This document shows positions 1 to 10,500 of a stretch of 22,569 nt of DNA, piece by piece. The stretch is taken from assembly GCA_963575745.1 (NCBI GenBank), contig CAUYUJ010019627.1:762453-785021 (forward strand), written 5' to 3'. The notes beneath the pieces are model-generated. The model was not told where the DNA came from, did no database searches, and worked only from the letters and a program-made list of their open reading frames with translations. Made by a program: the position numbers and the translations under genes. This DNA is from Prorocentrum cordatum. Lineage: Eukaryota; Sar; Dinophyceae; Prorocentrales; Prorocentraceae. Each line of letters starts with the position of its first letter. Within the stretch, counting starts at the first letter, position 1.

Positions 1-579
1 TGGCTGCGGTTCCGTGAGACCCTAGAGGCCTTGACTACGTTGATCTGTCTCGAGGCCAACGCACTGGTGCAATCCATTGGGCAAGTGATGCTAGCACAAC
101 ACTTTAGTGGGACTCCGTAGTACACCCCCCAAGTAACAGTACAACTCCCTAGTGCATCTTCCGAGTACAACCCCCCAGTGCAAGTCCATAGTGCAATTCC
201 ATTCGTGCAACTCACTGCGCAACCCTCTAGTGTTTGTCTAACTCCCTAGTACAACAGCCAGTAGGTATCCCTTGTACAACTCCCTAGTACTAGCACAACC
301 CCCCAGTGTGTTCCTGCATTGCACTTACAATCTGGGCTCTCACGCTTTTCCTCCTCTGGTTGCGCTGGGGGGGGTGGGACCCCTCTTGCGGGCACCCTTG
401 CGGCTGAGAGTGCATTCTCCTTCCGGAATTTGAGGCGGGGGTAACCCCCGTGCTCGAACCCCTCGCCAGGGATTTTTTCCTCCGCGGAAGCCGGACCCCC
501 TGGGTTCTTGGGTGCGCCCCAGAAGTTCTTTCCTTCCGGATCGCCCCCATGGGTCCTTCGTTGGAGTCGCGGGGCTGAT
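1..579. mobile_element. Dispersed repeat element, copy 1 (left end uncertain)
   Basis: Positions about 314-579 align, with scattered differences, to 16678-16950. Shared landmarks in the same order are GCATTGCACTTACA, TCTCACGCTTTTC, CTTCCGGAATTTGAGG, the palindromic GGGGGTAACCCCCGTGCTCGAACCCC, CTCCGCGGAA, CCGGACCCCCTGGGTTCTT and CATGGGTC. The right end GAGTCGCGGGGCTGAT resembles the right terminus of the 16138-16950 element at 12 of 16 positions, so this copy probably ends at 579. The left terminus is not clear; a weak terminal-repeat-like stretch starts near position 5, and no target duplication can be shown. No coding potential is recognised. The class is inferred from the other copy. Confidence 0.6.
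101..313. repeat. Degenerate TACAACTCCCTAG minisatellite
   Basis: Variants of AGTACAACTCCCT and AGTGCAA recur roughly every 11-20 bases from about 110 to 310, for example at 141, 171, 190, 250, 274 and 286. The units are diverged and spacing is irregular. A few of the same words flank the array inside the second copy of the element (16320-16350 and 16640-16660). The tract is therefore probably an internal, copy-specific expansion of the dispersed element. Confidence 0.65.
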
Positions 580-1090
580 GCTTTGGGGCCTTCGGGACTC
601 TCGTCATCCGTGCGCCCAGCTTGCAGCAAAGGCCCTGCCGTTCCTTGCGCGACGCGGCTTGGGGCTCACGTGAATACCCAAAGAGAGCAGTGGTCACGTC
701 AAGGCCCAGTTCCTCACGCGAGCCCTTCGGTTCCTTGCGATCGATGCAGGTCCAAAATTGGCCAGGGGGGCCGTCGGGGCTCTCTCTCTCTCTCTCTCCC
801 CACTCGTGCGTCCAGTCTGTTCTGCGAAGACAAGCCCAGCCTTTCCTTGCGCGGCGCTCACCAGTGGCGTGTTTTGTTTCCCCCTGTTGCGTGCCGCGGG
901 CATCCGTTCCTTAGGTCTCGGCAGAACGGGGGGTCCCTGTCAAAACGAGAGGCAGCGATGAGGGAACGCTTCCAAAAGGTGCTCGGCCGTTCCTTACATG
1001 TTTATTATTTGATTTTCAAAAAAATGGGTTTCGTTCCTTATTTAGCATTCCTTCTGGCAGGGGCCTGACTACATGGCATCATTCATCAAT
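580..1090. other. Non-genic stretch with scattered GTTCCTTGCG words
   Basis: No protein is recognised here. Open frames exist on both strands but have low-complexity, composition-driven translations. The word GTTCCTT, often followed by GCG, recurs near 639, 729, 905, 989 and 1034, with TTTCCTTGCG at 841 and a CT run (TCTCTCTCTC) at 780-798. Spacing is irregular, so this is at most a very decayed repeat. Confidence 0.4.
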
Positions 1091-1096
1091 ATGTAT

Positions 1097-1187
1097 GGCC
1101 CCAGGGACGCGAAACTTACAATGGTTTATGGCCTCGGGGACGCGAAGATGGTGTAATTTACAAGGGCGTCCGGCCTCGGGGACGCGA
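1097..1187. repeat. Three copies of GGCCTCGGGGACGCGA
   Basis: The 16-base word starts at 1097 (as GGCCCCAGGGACGCGA), 1130 and 1172. The first two copies are followed by related text (AACTTACAATGGT and AGATGGTGTAATTTACAA). The unit is about 33-42 bp and the array has only three copies. No gene is associated with it. Confidence 0.7.
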
Positions 1188-1458
1188 GCACGGTGGAATC
1201 CCACCAGCCTTGTGGGCGCAGGTGGTCTAACGAGATGTCTCTTCTCTCTTCACAAAACCCCTCTTCCCCTACGGAGAGGGTTTACCCTTCCCCCTTACCC
1301 CCTACCCTGGATTTGTTGGAGGAGTTTCGCGAGGTGTCAGGGCGTCCAAAACGGCCTCGGCGAGGAAACCAACATCATTGTTTTTACTACGGTTTTGGCC
1401 CCATGTGGGTTTCTTTTTTGGGGGGGAGGGGGCTGAACGTTACACCATCTTCTCCTGT

Positions 1459-1625
1459 GATCGATGGCCTTCAAGATGGCCCCAAGAGAGCTTCAAGAGG
1501 GCCCCAGGAGGGCCCCAAGACCCCTGAGGCGATTTTAAGGGCTCCTTGGAGGGGGCCGAAATCGAGGATCCCCCATCTTATGATCGATGCTTTTCTACAT
1601 GGCCCCAACAGGCCTTCCAGGGCAC
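1459..1625. repeat. GATGGCCCCAAGAG-type repeat cluster
   Basis: Short units built on GATGGCCCCAAGAG, AGGGCCCCAGGAG and GGCCCCAAGACC recur through this stretch. TGATCGATG appears at both sides (about 1457 and 1580), followed by a similar ATGGCCCCAA block. The reverse complement (CTTGGGGGCCTC) is the unit of the G-rich insertion at 20814-20947, so the two tracts belong to the same loose minisatellite family in opposite orientations. No coding function is inferred. Confidence 0.6.
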
Positions 1626-1692
1626 CAGCCGCAGCACCAGCAGAGGCAGCAACATCAGCAGCACCACCAGCAGCAGCAGCAGCACCAGCTGA
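1626..1692. repeat. CAG/CAGCAC triplet repeat
   Basis: The tract consists of CAG, GCA and CAGCAC triplets, including CAGCAGCAGCAGCAGCACC near 1670-1688. It reads as Ala/Pro-rich or Gln-rich peptide depending on frame, but no surrounding gene is supported. Confidence 0.75.
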
Positions 1693-1828
1693 TTGCTGAG
1701 AAATCCTACGAACCCTTTGGGCGACAGGTGGTCTGAGGGATAATGAGGAAGGCATAAAGCGGAAGCACCTGGCAATATGTTGTGGATTGGAGGCGGGAGT
1801 ATGTGTTCACGCGCAAGGGAGTATTTTT

Positions 1829-2425
1829 TCATCCCTCGTCCTCATCCTCCTCGTCCTCCTCCTCCTCCCCCTTTTGACCCTTCGCCTCGCCCTCCTCCTC
1901 GCCACCATCACCGCTCTCCCCCCATCAGTGCCCTGCCAGCCAGGAAGACGAGGAAAGTAAAACCAAGATCGCAATATTTGGATCCCTCGTCTTCCTCCGC
2001 CTCCTCGTCCTCCTCCTCCTCTCTCTCCTCTTCCTCCTCCCCCTCCCCCCTCTTACCCTTCTTCTTCTCCCCCTCCTCATCCTCCTGCTCCTCGTCCACC
2101 TCCTCCCCGTTTTTTAACTTCTACTCCTCCCGCTCCTCACCACCACCACCGCTCTTCCCCCATCATTGCCCAGCTATCTGGGCAGACGAGAAAATACAAC
2201 AGGGATTGCCCTCATTTGATCCTTCGTACCACCCCCTCTTGATCCTCGTCCTCCTCCTCCCCCTTTTTACCTTTCTCCTCCTCCAGCTCCTCACTACCAC
2301 CACTGCTCTCCCCCCCATCATTACCTGGCTAGTCGGATAGACGAGACAACACAACCGGGATCACATTCTTTGGATCCCTATACCTCCTCCTCCTCCTCTT
2401 CTTCCTCCCCCTTTTCCCCTCGCAC
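1829..2425. repeat. CT-rich block with three copies of a mixed-sequence core
   Basis: Long CTCCTCCTC tracts alternate with three related cores of about 90 bp, at about 1900-1991, 2138-2227 and 2290-2375. Each core runs CACCACCGCTCTCCCCCCATCA, a CCAGC segment, then GACGAG(A)AAA..AACA, GATCGCA and TTTGGATCC before the next CT tract. The arrangement is a degenerate higher-order tandem repeat of about 150-240 bp. Serine- or glutamate-rich open frames over it are products of the CT bias. I see no gene. Confidence 0.7.
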
Positions 2426-4047
2426 CCACGCGGCCACCAGGGATGGCCCGAAGAGGCCTTCCAAGGCCACCCCATTGCTCCCAGAGATCTCTCGGTTCAT
2501 CCTGGTTGCTCGCTTTGTTTCCCTAGATGTGTCCCTTCGTCCCTTTTCCTTTCAGCTCTCGTGGGCAGGGTTTCTGAATGGGCTGGTGGGGATACTTTTT
2601 GGTCAACAGGCTCGCGAGGCGGGTCGAAAGCCGTCCGAACACTAGTCGGGCCGCGACTAGGCAGCAGGAAAAGAAAGGCAAGCGAAGCGAGCGAGCGGGC
2701 AGCCACTCAGAAGGAGAGCCAGAACCGATATTCCCAAACCCAGTGGCGTTGGAAATCCCGGTGGCGACCAGCAAGTAAGCGCAGCCAAAATGGCGCGGCG
2801 GCGCTGCTGGGGATATTTTTTGTCAGCGGCCGCAGGCGAGCGCGCCAGCGGCGAGTCCAGTCAGAGCGGGGCGCGCAAAGGCGAATTAACCTAAAGCGGT
2901 GGGCCGGAGCCTCACGCAGCACCTCAGCGGCCGGGCCGGCGAGTGGGAAAGGGCTGACAGCGAACTGGGGACCAGTACTGCCAGGGTGCACGCATGCAAC
3001 GCGTCGAGAGCAGCTGGCGGCCAGGGTGACCGGCGGCCAGGGACTGCAGGATGCGTGGAAATTAGGTGCAAGGGCGTAGGCCCCCGTAGGACTACGAAGG
3101 TACCAGGGTGGCCGCAGCCAAGTGAACAGATTGCCGTTGGTCGAATTGTGTGCCCAGTTGGGGCGTGAACATCAGCAAGCTGCGAAGTACCAGGGTGGCC
3201 GAGGCCAGGAGGTCCAACAGCAGCGGAACGCACGAGTGCGAAAGAGCAGCCGGAGCTGCAGCGCGGCCAAAATGGCGCGTGGGCACCACGAACGAGGCTG
3301 TGGAAGCAACTCAGACACCCAAGCTGCGACCCAAGGCCTGGCGGGTGCAAGAGGTGGCGCCAGCGAAGTCGCGCACCAGAAGCCATGAAGAGGGAGACGC
3401 GTGCCCACAGTCAGCACACCAGGGGTGGCGACAGACGTACACGGACTCCGCGGGGAGAACACCAGCACTGGAACCGGCTTGTGGGGATATTTTTTTGGGT
3501 CGCGGCCACGAGACAAGGGTCAGGCGGCGAAGGCAACGTCCGGGCCACGGGCGAGGCTAATTGGCTAGGACAGGCGCGCCGGCCGGCCCTCTCAGACGGC
3601 AGCTGCAGGCTGGGTGACGCTGAGCTGGCTGGCGCACTGCAAGCTCGGGCACGTGCCCTGGACAAAATGACCAGAATTCAAGTGGCCAACGCAAGACCCG
3701 CACAGGACCCGCGGACCACAGTGGGCAAGTCATTGTGCAAGGTGAAGCTGGAATGGCCACTGGGGTGAGTCGCCGATGTGGCGCCAGACTCCAACGTGAC
3801 GACCTGCGTAAGCCAAGCCGGCTGAGCAGTCGTGGACCGTGGTGCAGGCACTGGGGGGGCAGCGGGTGGCTTGTGGGGATACTTTCTGATCTGCGGCTCA
3901 AAGGACGACTCCAGAGAGCGGGTCAATCTCGACAGGGGCGCCAAGCGAGACGATTGGCAACGAAGGCACATAGGCCAACGCCGCAATGCACATGCGAGGG
4001 ACAAAATGAACCTCATCAGAGCCGGCCCGGGAACGGTGGACGGCAGC
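2426..4047. other. GC-rich non-genic region with four GTGGGGATAYTTT motifs
   Basis: No protein family is recognised in 1.6 kb of GC-rich sequence. The motif GTGGGGATAYTTTYT, or its variant CTGGGGATATTTTTT, occurs at about 2585, 2806, 3482 and 3871, always on the plus strand. Three of the four copies are followed within about 20 bases by a GCGG-containing stretch. Two other short words also recur: GGCCAAAATGGCGCG (or AGCC...) at about 2785 and 3267, and GTACCAGGGTGGCCG at about 3099 and 3187. The region may be a decayed long-unit repeat. Confidence 0.45.
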
Positions 4048-4215
4048 AGACTGGAAAAGTCGGCGGAGGGTCGCACTGTGGTACCAGCCTCCACAGACCA
4101 AGCCTGCGGAAGGCGGGAACAGTGTGCGGGCAGATTGGAAAAGTCGGCGGAGGGTCGCACTGCGGCGCCAGCCTCCACAGACCAAGCCCGCGGATGGCGG
4201 GAACAATGTGCGGGC
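4048..4215. repeat. 84-bp tandem duplication
   Basis: Two adjacent 84-bp units start at 4048 and 4132, each beginning AGAYTGGAAAAGTCGGCGG and continuing through AGGGTCGCACTG, CCAGCCTCCACAGACCAAGC and GGCGGGAACA. A handful of substitutions separate them. The unit length is a multiple of three, but no coding frame around it is convincing. Confidence 0.85.
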
Positions 4216-4381
4216 AGCACAGAGCCCCAGGAGAGGCACCGCCAAACGCGGCGAGGAGGAGCAGACGGGGGAAGGCGCGGGCGGCGACGAGGGGAGGGGG
4301 GGAGGAAACGAGGCCTCACTCACAAACCTCACGTGCTCGAAGCCAGGTGCGTCAACGAAAGCCGGGCGTCGGCAGCCTAGT
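4216..4381. other. Spacer before the 0.93-kb array
   Basis: This is a GC-rich, purine-biased stretch (GAGGAGGAGCAGACGGGG, GAGGGGGGGAGG). I see no gene, and no match to the end of the adjacent array unit, so the array appears to start abruptly at 4382. Confidence 0.5.
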
Positions 4382-5310
4382 CGTTAGAGTCCCAGCTTGC
4401 ACCTTCCTTGCCACGGTGGATGGGGGAGCGCTGCAAGGTACCACGTCAGAACCACTTGGCGAGGGACCTGCGGACCTGCCGTGGGAGAACCGCTGGGCTG
4501 TCGTGAACCACGTGCGCCGTTCACCGTGGAAAGAGGCGTGATGCGTAGCCAGGTGAGGGCACAGACCTGCCAAAGGATGGACCACTTGTACAGGGGCCCA
4601 GTCACCTCAGGCCCTCCCGTCGCGGCCAGCGGGTGATCGCATCCGGCCGCAGGGAAAGGTGTGGCCACCTCGGAGCGAGCACGAGTGCGCCACGATGGGG
4701 GGAAGCCGAGTGGCGTGGTACACCACCGCGGCGTGCGTGGAGGAGGGGGGGGGCGCAGCCGATAGCCGCAAATCTGGTGAATTAGAGGGGGGGAGAGGGG
4801 CAAGGCCGATGGGCCAGGTGGCGGCAGAGGCCGCAGAGGACCCAACGCAGGTTGCAAGCGCGTTGCACATGGGGGGGAAGTGCCCGTCAGGTGGGGTGGG
4901 GGGGGGGGGCGACGCCACCTGTCCGGGGTCGCCGTAGGTAGTGGTGCGGTAGAGTGCGGAACGACTGGTGGAGCACCTGGGGTGGGCCTTTGGCCTGCAG
5001 TCCCAGTCATCCAAAGTGAGTGCCCAATCGGACAAAGACGGGCCATTGTCCGGTGAGAACAAGGCCAAAGGGAACCGTGGGAGTGGATTATTTCAGCCGG
5101 CCCCGCACGGACTATGAAGCCCACGAACAAGCGTGGGAGTCTAAACGCAGCGTGGTGGTATAGGTGCACCTCAGCCCAAAGAGGTGGCACAGGAGTATTC
5201 AGGCCTCGGCCTGTCACTGCGGTGAAACTAGTCCCCGTCGTGAAGAGACCACCCACGAAAGTGGCAGCCCGTGGGGGGCCGCCGTCCGCGCGGTCTTTAT
5301 TCCTCACCAT
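4382..5310. repeat. 0.93-kb tandem unit, copy A (diverged)
   Basis: This first unit begins CGTTAGAGTCCCAG and runs to CTTTATTCCTCACCAT. It aligns end to end with the next unit but carries scattered substitutions and small indels, such as AAGAGGCGTGATGCG against AAGGATGTAGGCGCGATGCG. Its last ~110 bases are identical to the end of copy B. It is about 10 bp shorter than copy B. No gene is recognised; open frames on both strands have GC-driven, Pro/Arg/Ala-rich translations. Confidence 0.9.
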
Positions 5311-6249
5311 CGTCAGAGTCCCAGCGGCACCTTCCTTGCCACGGTGGATGGGGGAGCGCTGCAAGGTACCGCGCCGGGGCCACTTGGCGAGGGACCTGCG
5401 GACCTGCCGCGGGAGAACTGCTGGGCTGTCGTGAACCGCGTGCGCCGTTCACCGTGGAAAGGATGTAGGCGCGATGCGTAGCCAGGTGAGGGCTCAGACC
5501 TGCCAACAGATGGGCCACTTGCACAGGAACGCAGTCACCTCAGGCCCTCCCGTCGCGGCCAGCGGGTGATCGCATCCGGCCGCAGGGAAAGGTGTGGCCA
5601 CCTCGGAGCGTGCACGCGTGCGTCGCCACGATGGGGGGAAGCCGAGTGGCGCGGTGCACCACCGCGGCGTGCGTGGAGGAGGGGGGAGGCGCAGCCGATA
5701 GCCGCAAAACAGGTGAATTGGAGGAGGGGAGAGGGGCAAGGCCAGTGGGCCAGGTGACGGCAGAGGCCGCAGAGGACCCAACACAGGTTGCAAGTGCGTT
5801 GCACATGAGGGGAAAGTGCCCGTCAGGTGGGGTGTGTGGGGGGGGGGGCGACACCGCCTGTCCGGGGTCACCGTAGGTAGTGGTGTTGTAGAGTGCGGAA
5901 CGACTGGTGGAGCACCTGGGGTGGGCCTTTGGCCTGCAGCCCCAGTCATCCAGAGTGAGTGCCCAATCGGACAAAGACGGGCCATTGTCCGGTGAGAACA
6001 AGGCCAAAGGGAACCGTGGGAGTGGATTATTTCAGCCGGCCCCGCACGGACTATGAAGCCCACGAACAAGCGTGATAGTCTACACGCAGCGTGGTGGTAT
6101 AGGTGCACCTCAGCTCAAAGAGGTGGCACAGGAGTATTCAGGCCTCGGCCTGTCACTGCGGTGAAACTAGTCCCCGTCGTGAAGAGACCACCCACGAAAG
6201 TGGCAGCCCGTGGGGGGCCGCCGTCCGCGCGGTCTTTATTCCTCACCAT
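5311..6249. repeat. 0.93-kb tandem unit, copy B (939 bp)
   Basis: The unit begins CGTCAGAGTCCCAGCGGC and ends CTTTATTCCTCACCAT. It appears identical to the next copy at an offset of exactly 939 bp for almost its whole length, including a long G homopolymer near 5835. The length is a multiple of three, but I see no frame that stays open across units. Features inside are the G run, GGAGGAGGGGGGAGG, and the paired words GGCCAAAGGGAACC and GGCCTTTGGCC. No RNA gene or protein could be identified. Confidence 0.93.
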
Positions 6250-7187
6250 CGTCAGAGTCCCAGCGGCACCTTCCTTGCCACGGTGGATGGGGGAGCGCTG
6301 CAAGGTACCGCGCCGGGGCCACTTGGCGAGGGACCTGCGGACCTGCCGCGGGAGAACTGCTGGGCTGTCGTGAACCGCGTGCGCCGTTCACCGTGGAAAG
6401 GATGTAGGCGCGATGCGTAGCCAGGTGAGGGCTCAGACCTGCCAACAGATGGGCCACTTGCACAGGAACGCAGTCACCTCAGGCCCTCCCGTCGCGGCCA
6501 GCGGGTGATCGCATCCGGCCGCAGGGAAAGGTGTGGCCACCTCGGAGCGTGCACGCGTGCGTCGCCACGATGGGGGGAAGCCGAGTGGCGCGGTGCACCA
6601 CCGCGGCGTGCGTGGAGGAGGGGGGAGGCGCAGCCGATAGCCGCAAAACAGGTGAATTGGAGGAGGGGAGAGGGGCAAGGCCAGTGGGCCAGGTGACGGC
6701 AGAGGCCGCAGAGGACCCAACACAGGTTGCAAGTGCGTTGCACATGAGGGGAAAGTGCCCGTCAGGTGGGGTGTGTGGGGGGGGGGGCGACACCGCCTGT
6801 CCGGGGTCACCGTAGGTAGTGGTGTTGTAGAGTGCGGAACGACTGGTGGAGCACCTGGGGTGGGCCTTTGGCCTGCAGCCCCAGTCATCCAGAGTGAGTG
6901 CCCAATCGGACAAAGACGGGCCATTGTCCGGTGAGAACAAGGCCAAAGGGAACCGTGGGAGTGGATTATTTCAGCCGGCCCCGCACGGACTATGAAGCCC
7001 ACGAACAAGCGTGATAGTCTACACGCAGCGTGGTGGTATAGGTGCACCTCAGCTCAAAGAGGTGGCACAGGAGTATTCAGGCCTCGGCCTGTCACTGCGG
7101 TGAACCTAGTCCCCGTCGTGAATGGACCACCCACGAAAGCGGCAGCCCGTGGGGGACCGCCGTCCGTGCGGTCATTATTCCTCGCCA
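6250..7187. repeat. 0.93-kb tandem unit, copy C (diverged only at right end)
   Basis: This unit matches copy B base for base as far as I can follow, until about 7105. Substitutions then accumulate (GTGAACCTAG for GTGAAACTAG, GAATGGACC for GAAGAGACC, GTCATTATTCCTCGCC for GTCTTTATTCCTCACC). The array ends near 7187. Divergence confined to the outer edge is what unequal crossing-over or gene conversion within an array tends to leave. Confidence 0.9.
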
Positions 7188-7512
7188 ATTGTATGCCTGG
7201 TCGCAGCAAAGGGGCGGTTGAGGACCATAGGGCTGCCGACCCACTGGGCCCCGCATGGCACAGAGGGGTCCCATATGGCCCACAGGGTCAGCGCGATGGA
7301 GACCACTTTGTATAGGGAGGTGGAGGCTGTCCCCAGCTGCCCGAGGTCGTTGTTGTCCAGAAAGCAAGCCTTGCGTTCCGTGACGGGCTGAGTGGCAACT
7401 CGGAGTATTGACATGGCCGGACGGGAAAAAGGTCTTGAGCCGCAGACGAGCTGCGCAGGCCAGCCCTTGAGAGAGCGGGGAAGGGGCAAACGTGCAGGTG
7501 GGAAAGCGTAGC
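7188..7512. other. Spacer between array and minus-strand coding remnant
   Basis: No gene, RNA or repeat was recognised. The stretch lies downstream of the stop (7513-7515) of the minus-strand remnant and would include its 3' untranslated region. I do not see a convincing polyadenylation signal. Confidence 0.4.
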
Positions 7513-10500
7513 TCACTTGGGGGCGGAGTCCCATCCCCGATGGCGCTTGTCAGCATACTGGGTATCCCCCCTGGGGGAGGACCGTTCCCCCCTGGCCCTC
7601 CAGTCTGCGTCGACCCATGTGTCCTGTTGGCGGTCCCACTCGTCCCAGGATTGCCATGAACCCCAGGGGGCGGCCGAATCTGATGCGCCCGTCTGAGCGG
7701 CGACTCTGTAGTCGGTGTACAGTGGGGGGGGGCATGTAGCCTCTTTGTTCTCGTTAGCCCACGGGTTCCAGCGTCCGCCTCCAATGGGCCCTCCCGAGGC
7801 AGCTGCCTGCGAGGCGCCTTTGTCGTCGGCGGGCGGCGGGGGGGTGCTGGACGCACCATTGTCCTCGTCGGCCCATGGGTTCCAGCGACCGCCTGGGGGT
7901 GCGGTTTTTCGTGTCGCGCTGTAAGAGCCTGCGCTGCTTGTCCATGATGTTTGGCCATTCAACCTGGAGCTGGTATTCCTTGTCCATCCTGTAGGCATCA
8001 TAGCCTGCTTTGCTCCATGCTTTAAGGAAGTCGTCGCACTGCTGCACCGTATTCTTCCTGGGGTCGGACTTGATGTTGACCCATGTGCTTCCTTGCTTGG
8101 TTACTGCCTTACGAACCCAGGCACTCTAAACTCCGTTGAAAGCACCTCCCAGCGTCTTCTGCAACCTTATGGTCTTGTCTGGTGCTGGCTCGTCCTTTGT
8201 GACATTTGCTTCATTGATGGGCCGCAAGTACGGGGATACCACCCATGGGGTCATCCGGGCGCGCAGGTGGGATTGCTGCTGACAGCGCGTCGCGCCCCCG
8301 CCCCGCGCTGCGTCGTTGCCTGGGTGAGCTGCGGGGCGGAGGGACAGCGACCTATGGAGGTGTCTTCGGGAATGGTGGGAGGTCGGCGATCTGTTTTGTT
8401 CTCCGTCAGCCTGAGCTGTCTGCCGTCACTGGCCGCGTCTGCGAATGCCCGTGCGGCCAGCGCATGCGGGGGCCAGGCTTGCGCGTCGACCCTCTGGGGG
8501 GGTTGGGACCACAGGGGGGGAGCACTGCGGGCGGACTCACGGTTGTTCGGTCCAGGAGGGTGGGCATCATCTACCTGGTGTGCGGAGCTGGCCTGCACCT
8601 CGGAGTCGGAAATGTATGGTGGGCTTCCGTGCGCCTGGCCGTCCGGTTCGGATCCCTTGTTGGACTCATCCCAGTCGATCCCTTCATAGTCGCCGCCGCC
8701 GCTTCCGTACTTGTATGGGGGCGGCTCGTCTCCTGCGTACCCGTCGGACTGGCCTGGTGCGACGGGTTGCTGGGGGGACCCGTGGCCAACTGCGTGTAGA
8801 GAGGTAGGGTCAGACGGTTCCTCTTGGGCTGGCCGGCGAGGAGCTCTATCGTTCCTCCTGCTAGGTCATCCTCCATCCCTGAAAGAAAGAGGGTGAGTGT
8901 ACTCAACGGCTGTCGGTGGGGGCACTGTCCTTTCTGATTGTCGAGTTTGTCTGCGAAGCGCTTCCATTCCTCCTGGTACTTCAGGTTGCTCTCCACTAGG
9001 TGTGTGACAACCCTGGCAGCCGCGGCCCTCTGTCCGTCCCAGGGGATGCGTGGGGGATGGCCTTTGCTGGGGATGTCATCCCCGTAAAATAGTTGCCAGA
9101 AAGGTCACCAAATTTTCGAGGGACCACCCCGATTTGTCGGTGACCTCGCCCACGACGTCTTTTCCCAAGCGCTGCGCGTGGCCTGCCCAGATGGTGTAGA
9201 TTGCGTGGTTCCATTCAATCAGGTATTTTACCAACGCGCGGACAGGGCCTCTCGACTCGTCCCCTGCCAGACGGTGGGTGGAATGTGTGTGGGGAGTGGC
9301 GGCGCAATGGGGGGTGGTAGGTCGGGAAGCGAGTAGCTGAGGGTGACCCCTCCGGCTGAGGCCTCATGTGGCTGCCCGTTGGGGGGCTGTGTTGACCGGC
9401 AGTCGCTTGTTGCAGTTGGTGTGTCGGGGTTTGCGGCTGGCGCGCGGCTGGTTGTGGAAAGGTGTGCGGACATGTCGTAGATACACCATTCTTCTGCGAT
9501 CACGCTCATGGCCGGCCTTTTGGTCGGGGAGGCTGGGTATATCTCGCTGGAGCACTGGTCAAGTATTCGATCGAGGGCGATGTCCCAGATGTGAACCAGG
9601 CACCTCCTGCATGCCCAGCCGGCGTTCCACTTCCTCTGGATCCACAGCAGGGGCACTGCGTCCCACGGCGGGAGGCCTGTCTGTTCGTTGCAGTCAGCGT
9701 CTGCCTCCGGGCGCCATATGAAGCAGCCAAGGGCTGGCGAGCCTGGCGACCACTCCAGCAAGGGGGAGCAGGGGGGACAGGTGTCACAAGAGGCCGAGTA
9801 CAGTTGGGTGAGGTGTACTTCGGTGCCGAACCTGCCGTCGGTGAGCTTGTGTGGTGGGAGTGTCGTGCCTGCGCTGGCTGGTTGGAACTGGCGCGGCGTG
9901 CGCATGACGAGGTTCTTCAGAGAGGTTGGGGCTGGGGCGTCAGTAGGGTGTCCGCATCCCAGCGGTAGTCTGGACAGGGAGGGGAGAGTCCTGGCTCTCT
10001 TGCGTGCACGGTTGTCGTCCACTCTGCGCTTGCACTCCTGTAGTAGCCACTGCATGGACTTCTTGGTACTGCGTTCGGTTGTGCTGGGTACGGGGACGTG
10101 TATGCCCTTGCTTTCCAGTGAGCTGACCCAGCATTGCTCGCAGAGCCACCTGCAATGTTGCCCTCCGTGTGCGCCTGAGCTCGGTTCTGGGCTAGGAGTT
10201 CCCGGGTGTCGTCGTCCTCCCAAGTACCTGTTGCTCCATGCAGTCCTGCGTTGGTGCATCCGTCACAGTTGTAGGTGGCGTCCTTCTGCAGCTTGCAGAA
10301 GCGGTCGTCTCGAACGATCGGGGGGGACAGTGTTGTTCCTGGGGCCGGGGAGGCCGGGATGTCCTCGTCGAGACGGTGGTTGGAAATTGCAACCCCGCCC
10401 CCTATGTATTGCAGGTCCTCCATGGTGTGTGGACTGCCCAGCCCCACGTCTGATCCCGTCAAGGCCTTGTGCAGCTGGCAGACGGAGCACTCTCCGCTGC

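Noticed and set aside
436-456. tRNA-like B box (GGTTCGAGCAC on the minus strand) in the dispersed element, suggesting a SINE
   Set aside because: No matching A box at a proper distance, and the copy at 16138-16950 has terminal inverted repeats and an 8-bp duplication, which fit a DNA transposon instead.
508-1068. 186-codon open frame on the plus strand
   Set aside because: The translation is low-complexity Ser/Arg/Gly-rich with no domain, and it starts inside the dispersed element. GC-rich DNA gives such frames by chance.
1777-2340. Ser/Pro-rich open frame over the CT block
   Set aside because: It consists of CT triplets read as Ser, Pro and Leu; the core repeats show a DNA repeat, not a protein.
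2785-3282. GCCAAAATGGC words as reverse-strand spliced-leader relics
   Set aside because: Only the central 11-12 bases match; the flanks that define the leader do not. The core is near-palindromic and likely coincidental.
4384-7047. Repeated open frames (up to 326 codons, minus strand) in the tandem array
   Set aside because: Their duplication only reflects the DNA duplication; copy A breaks the same frames with indels, and the Pro/Arg/Ala composition fits GC bias.
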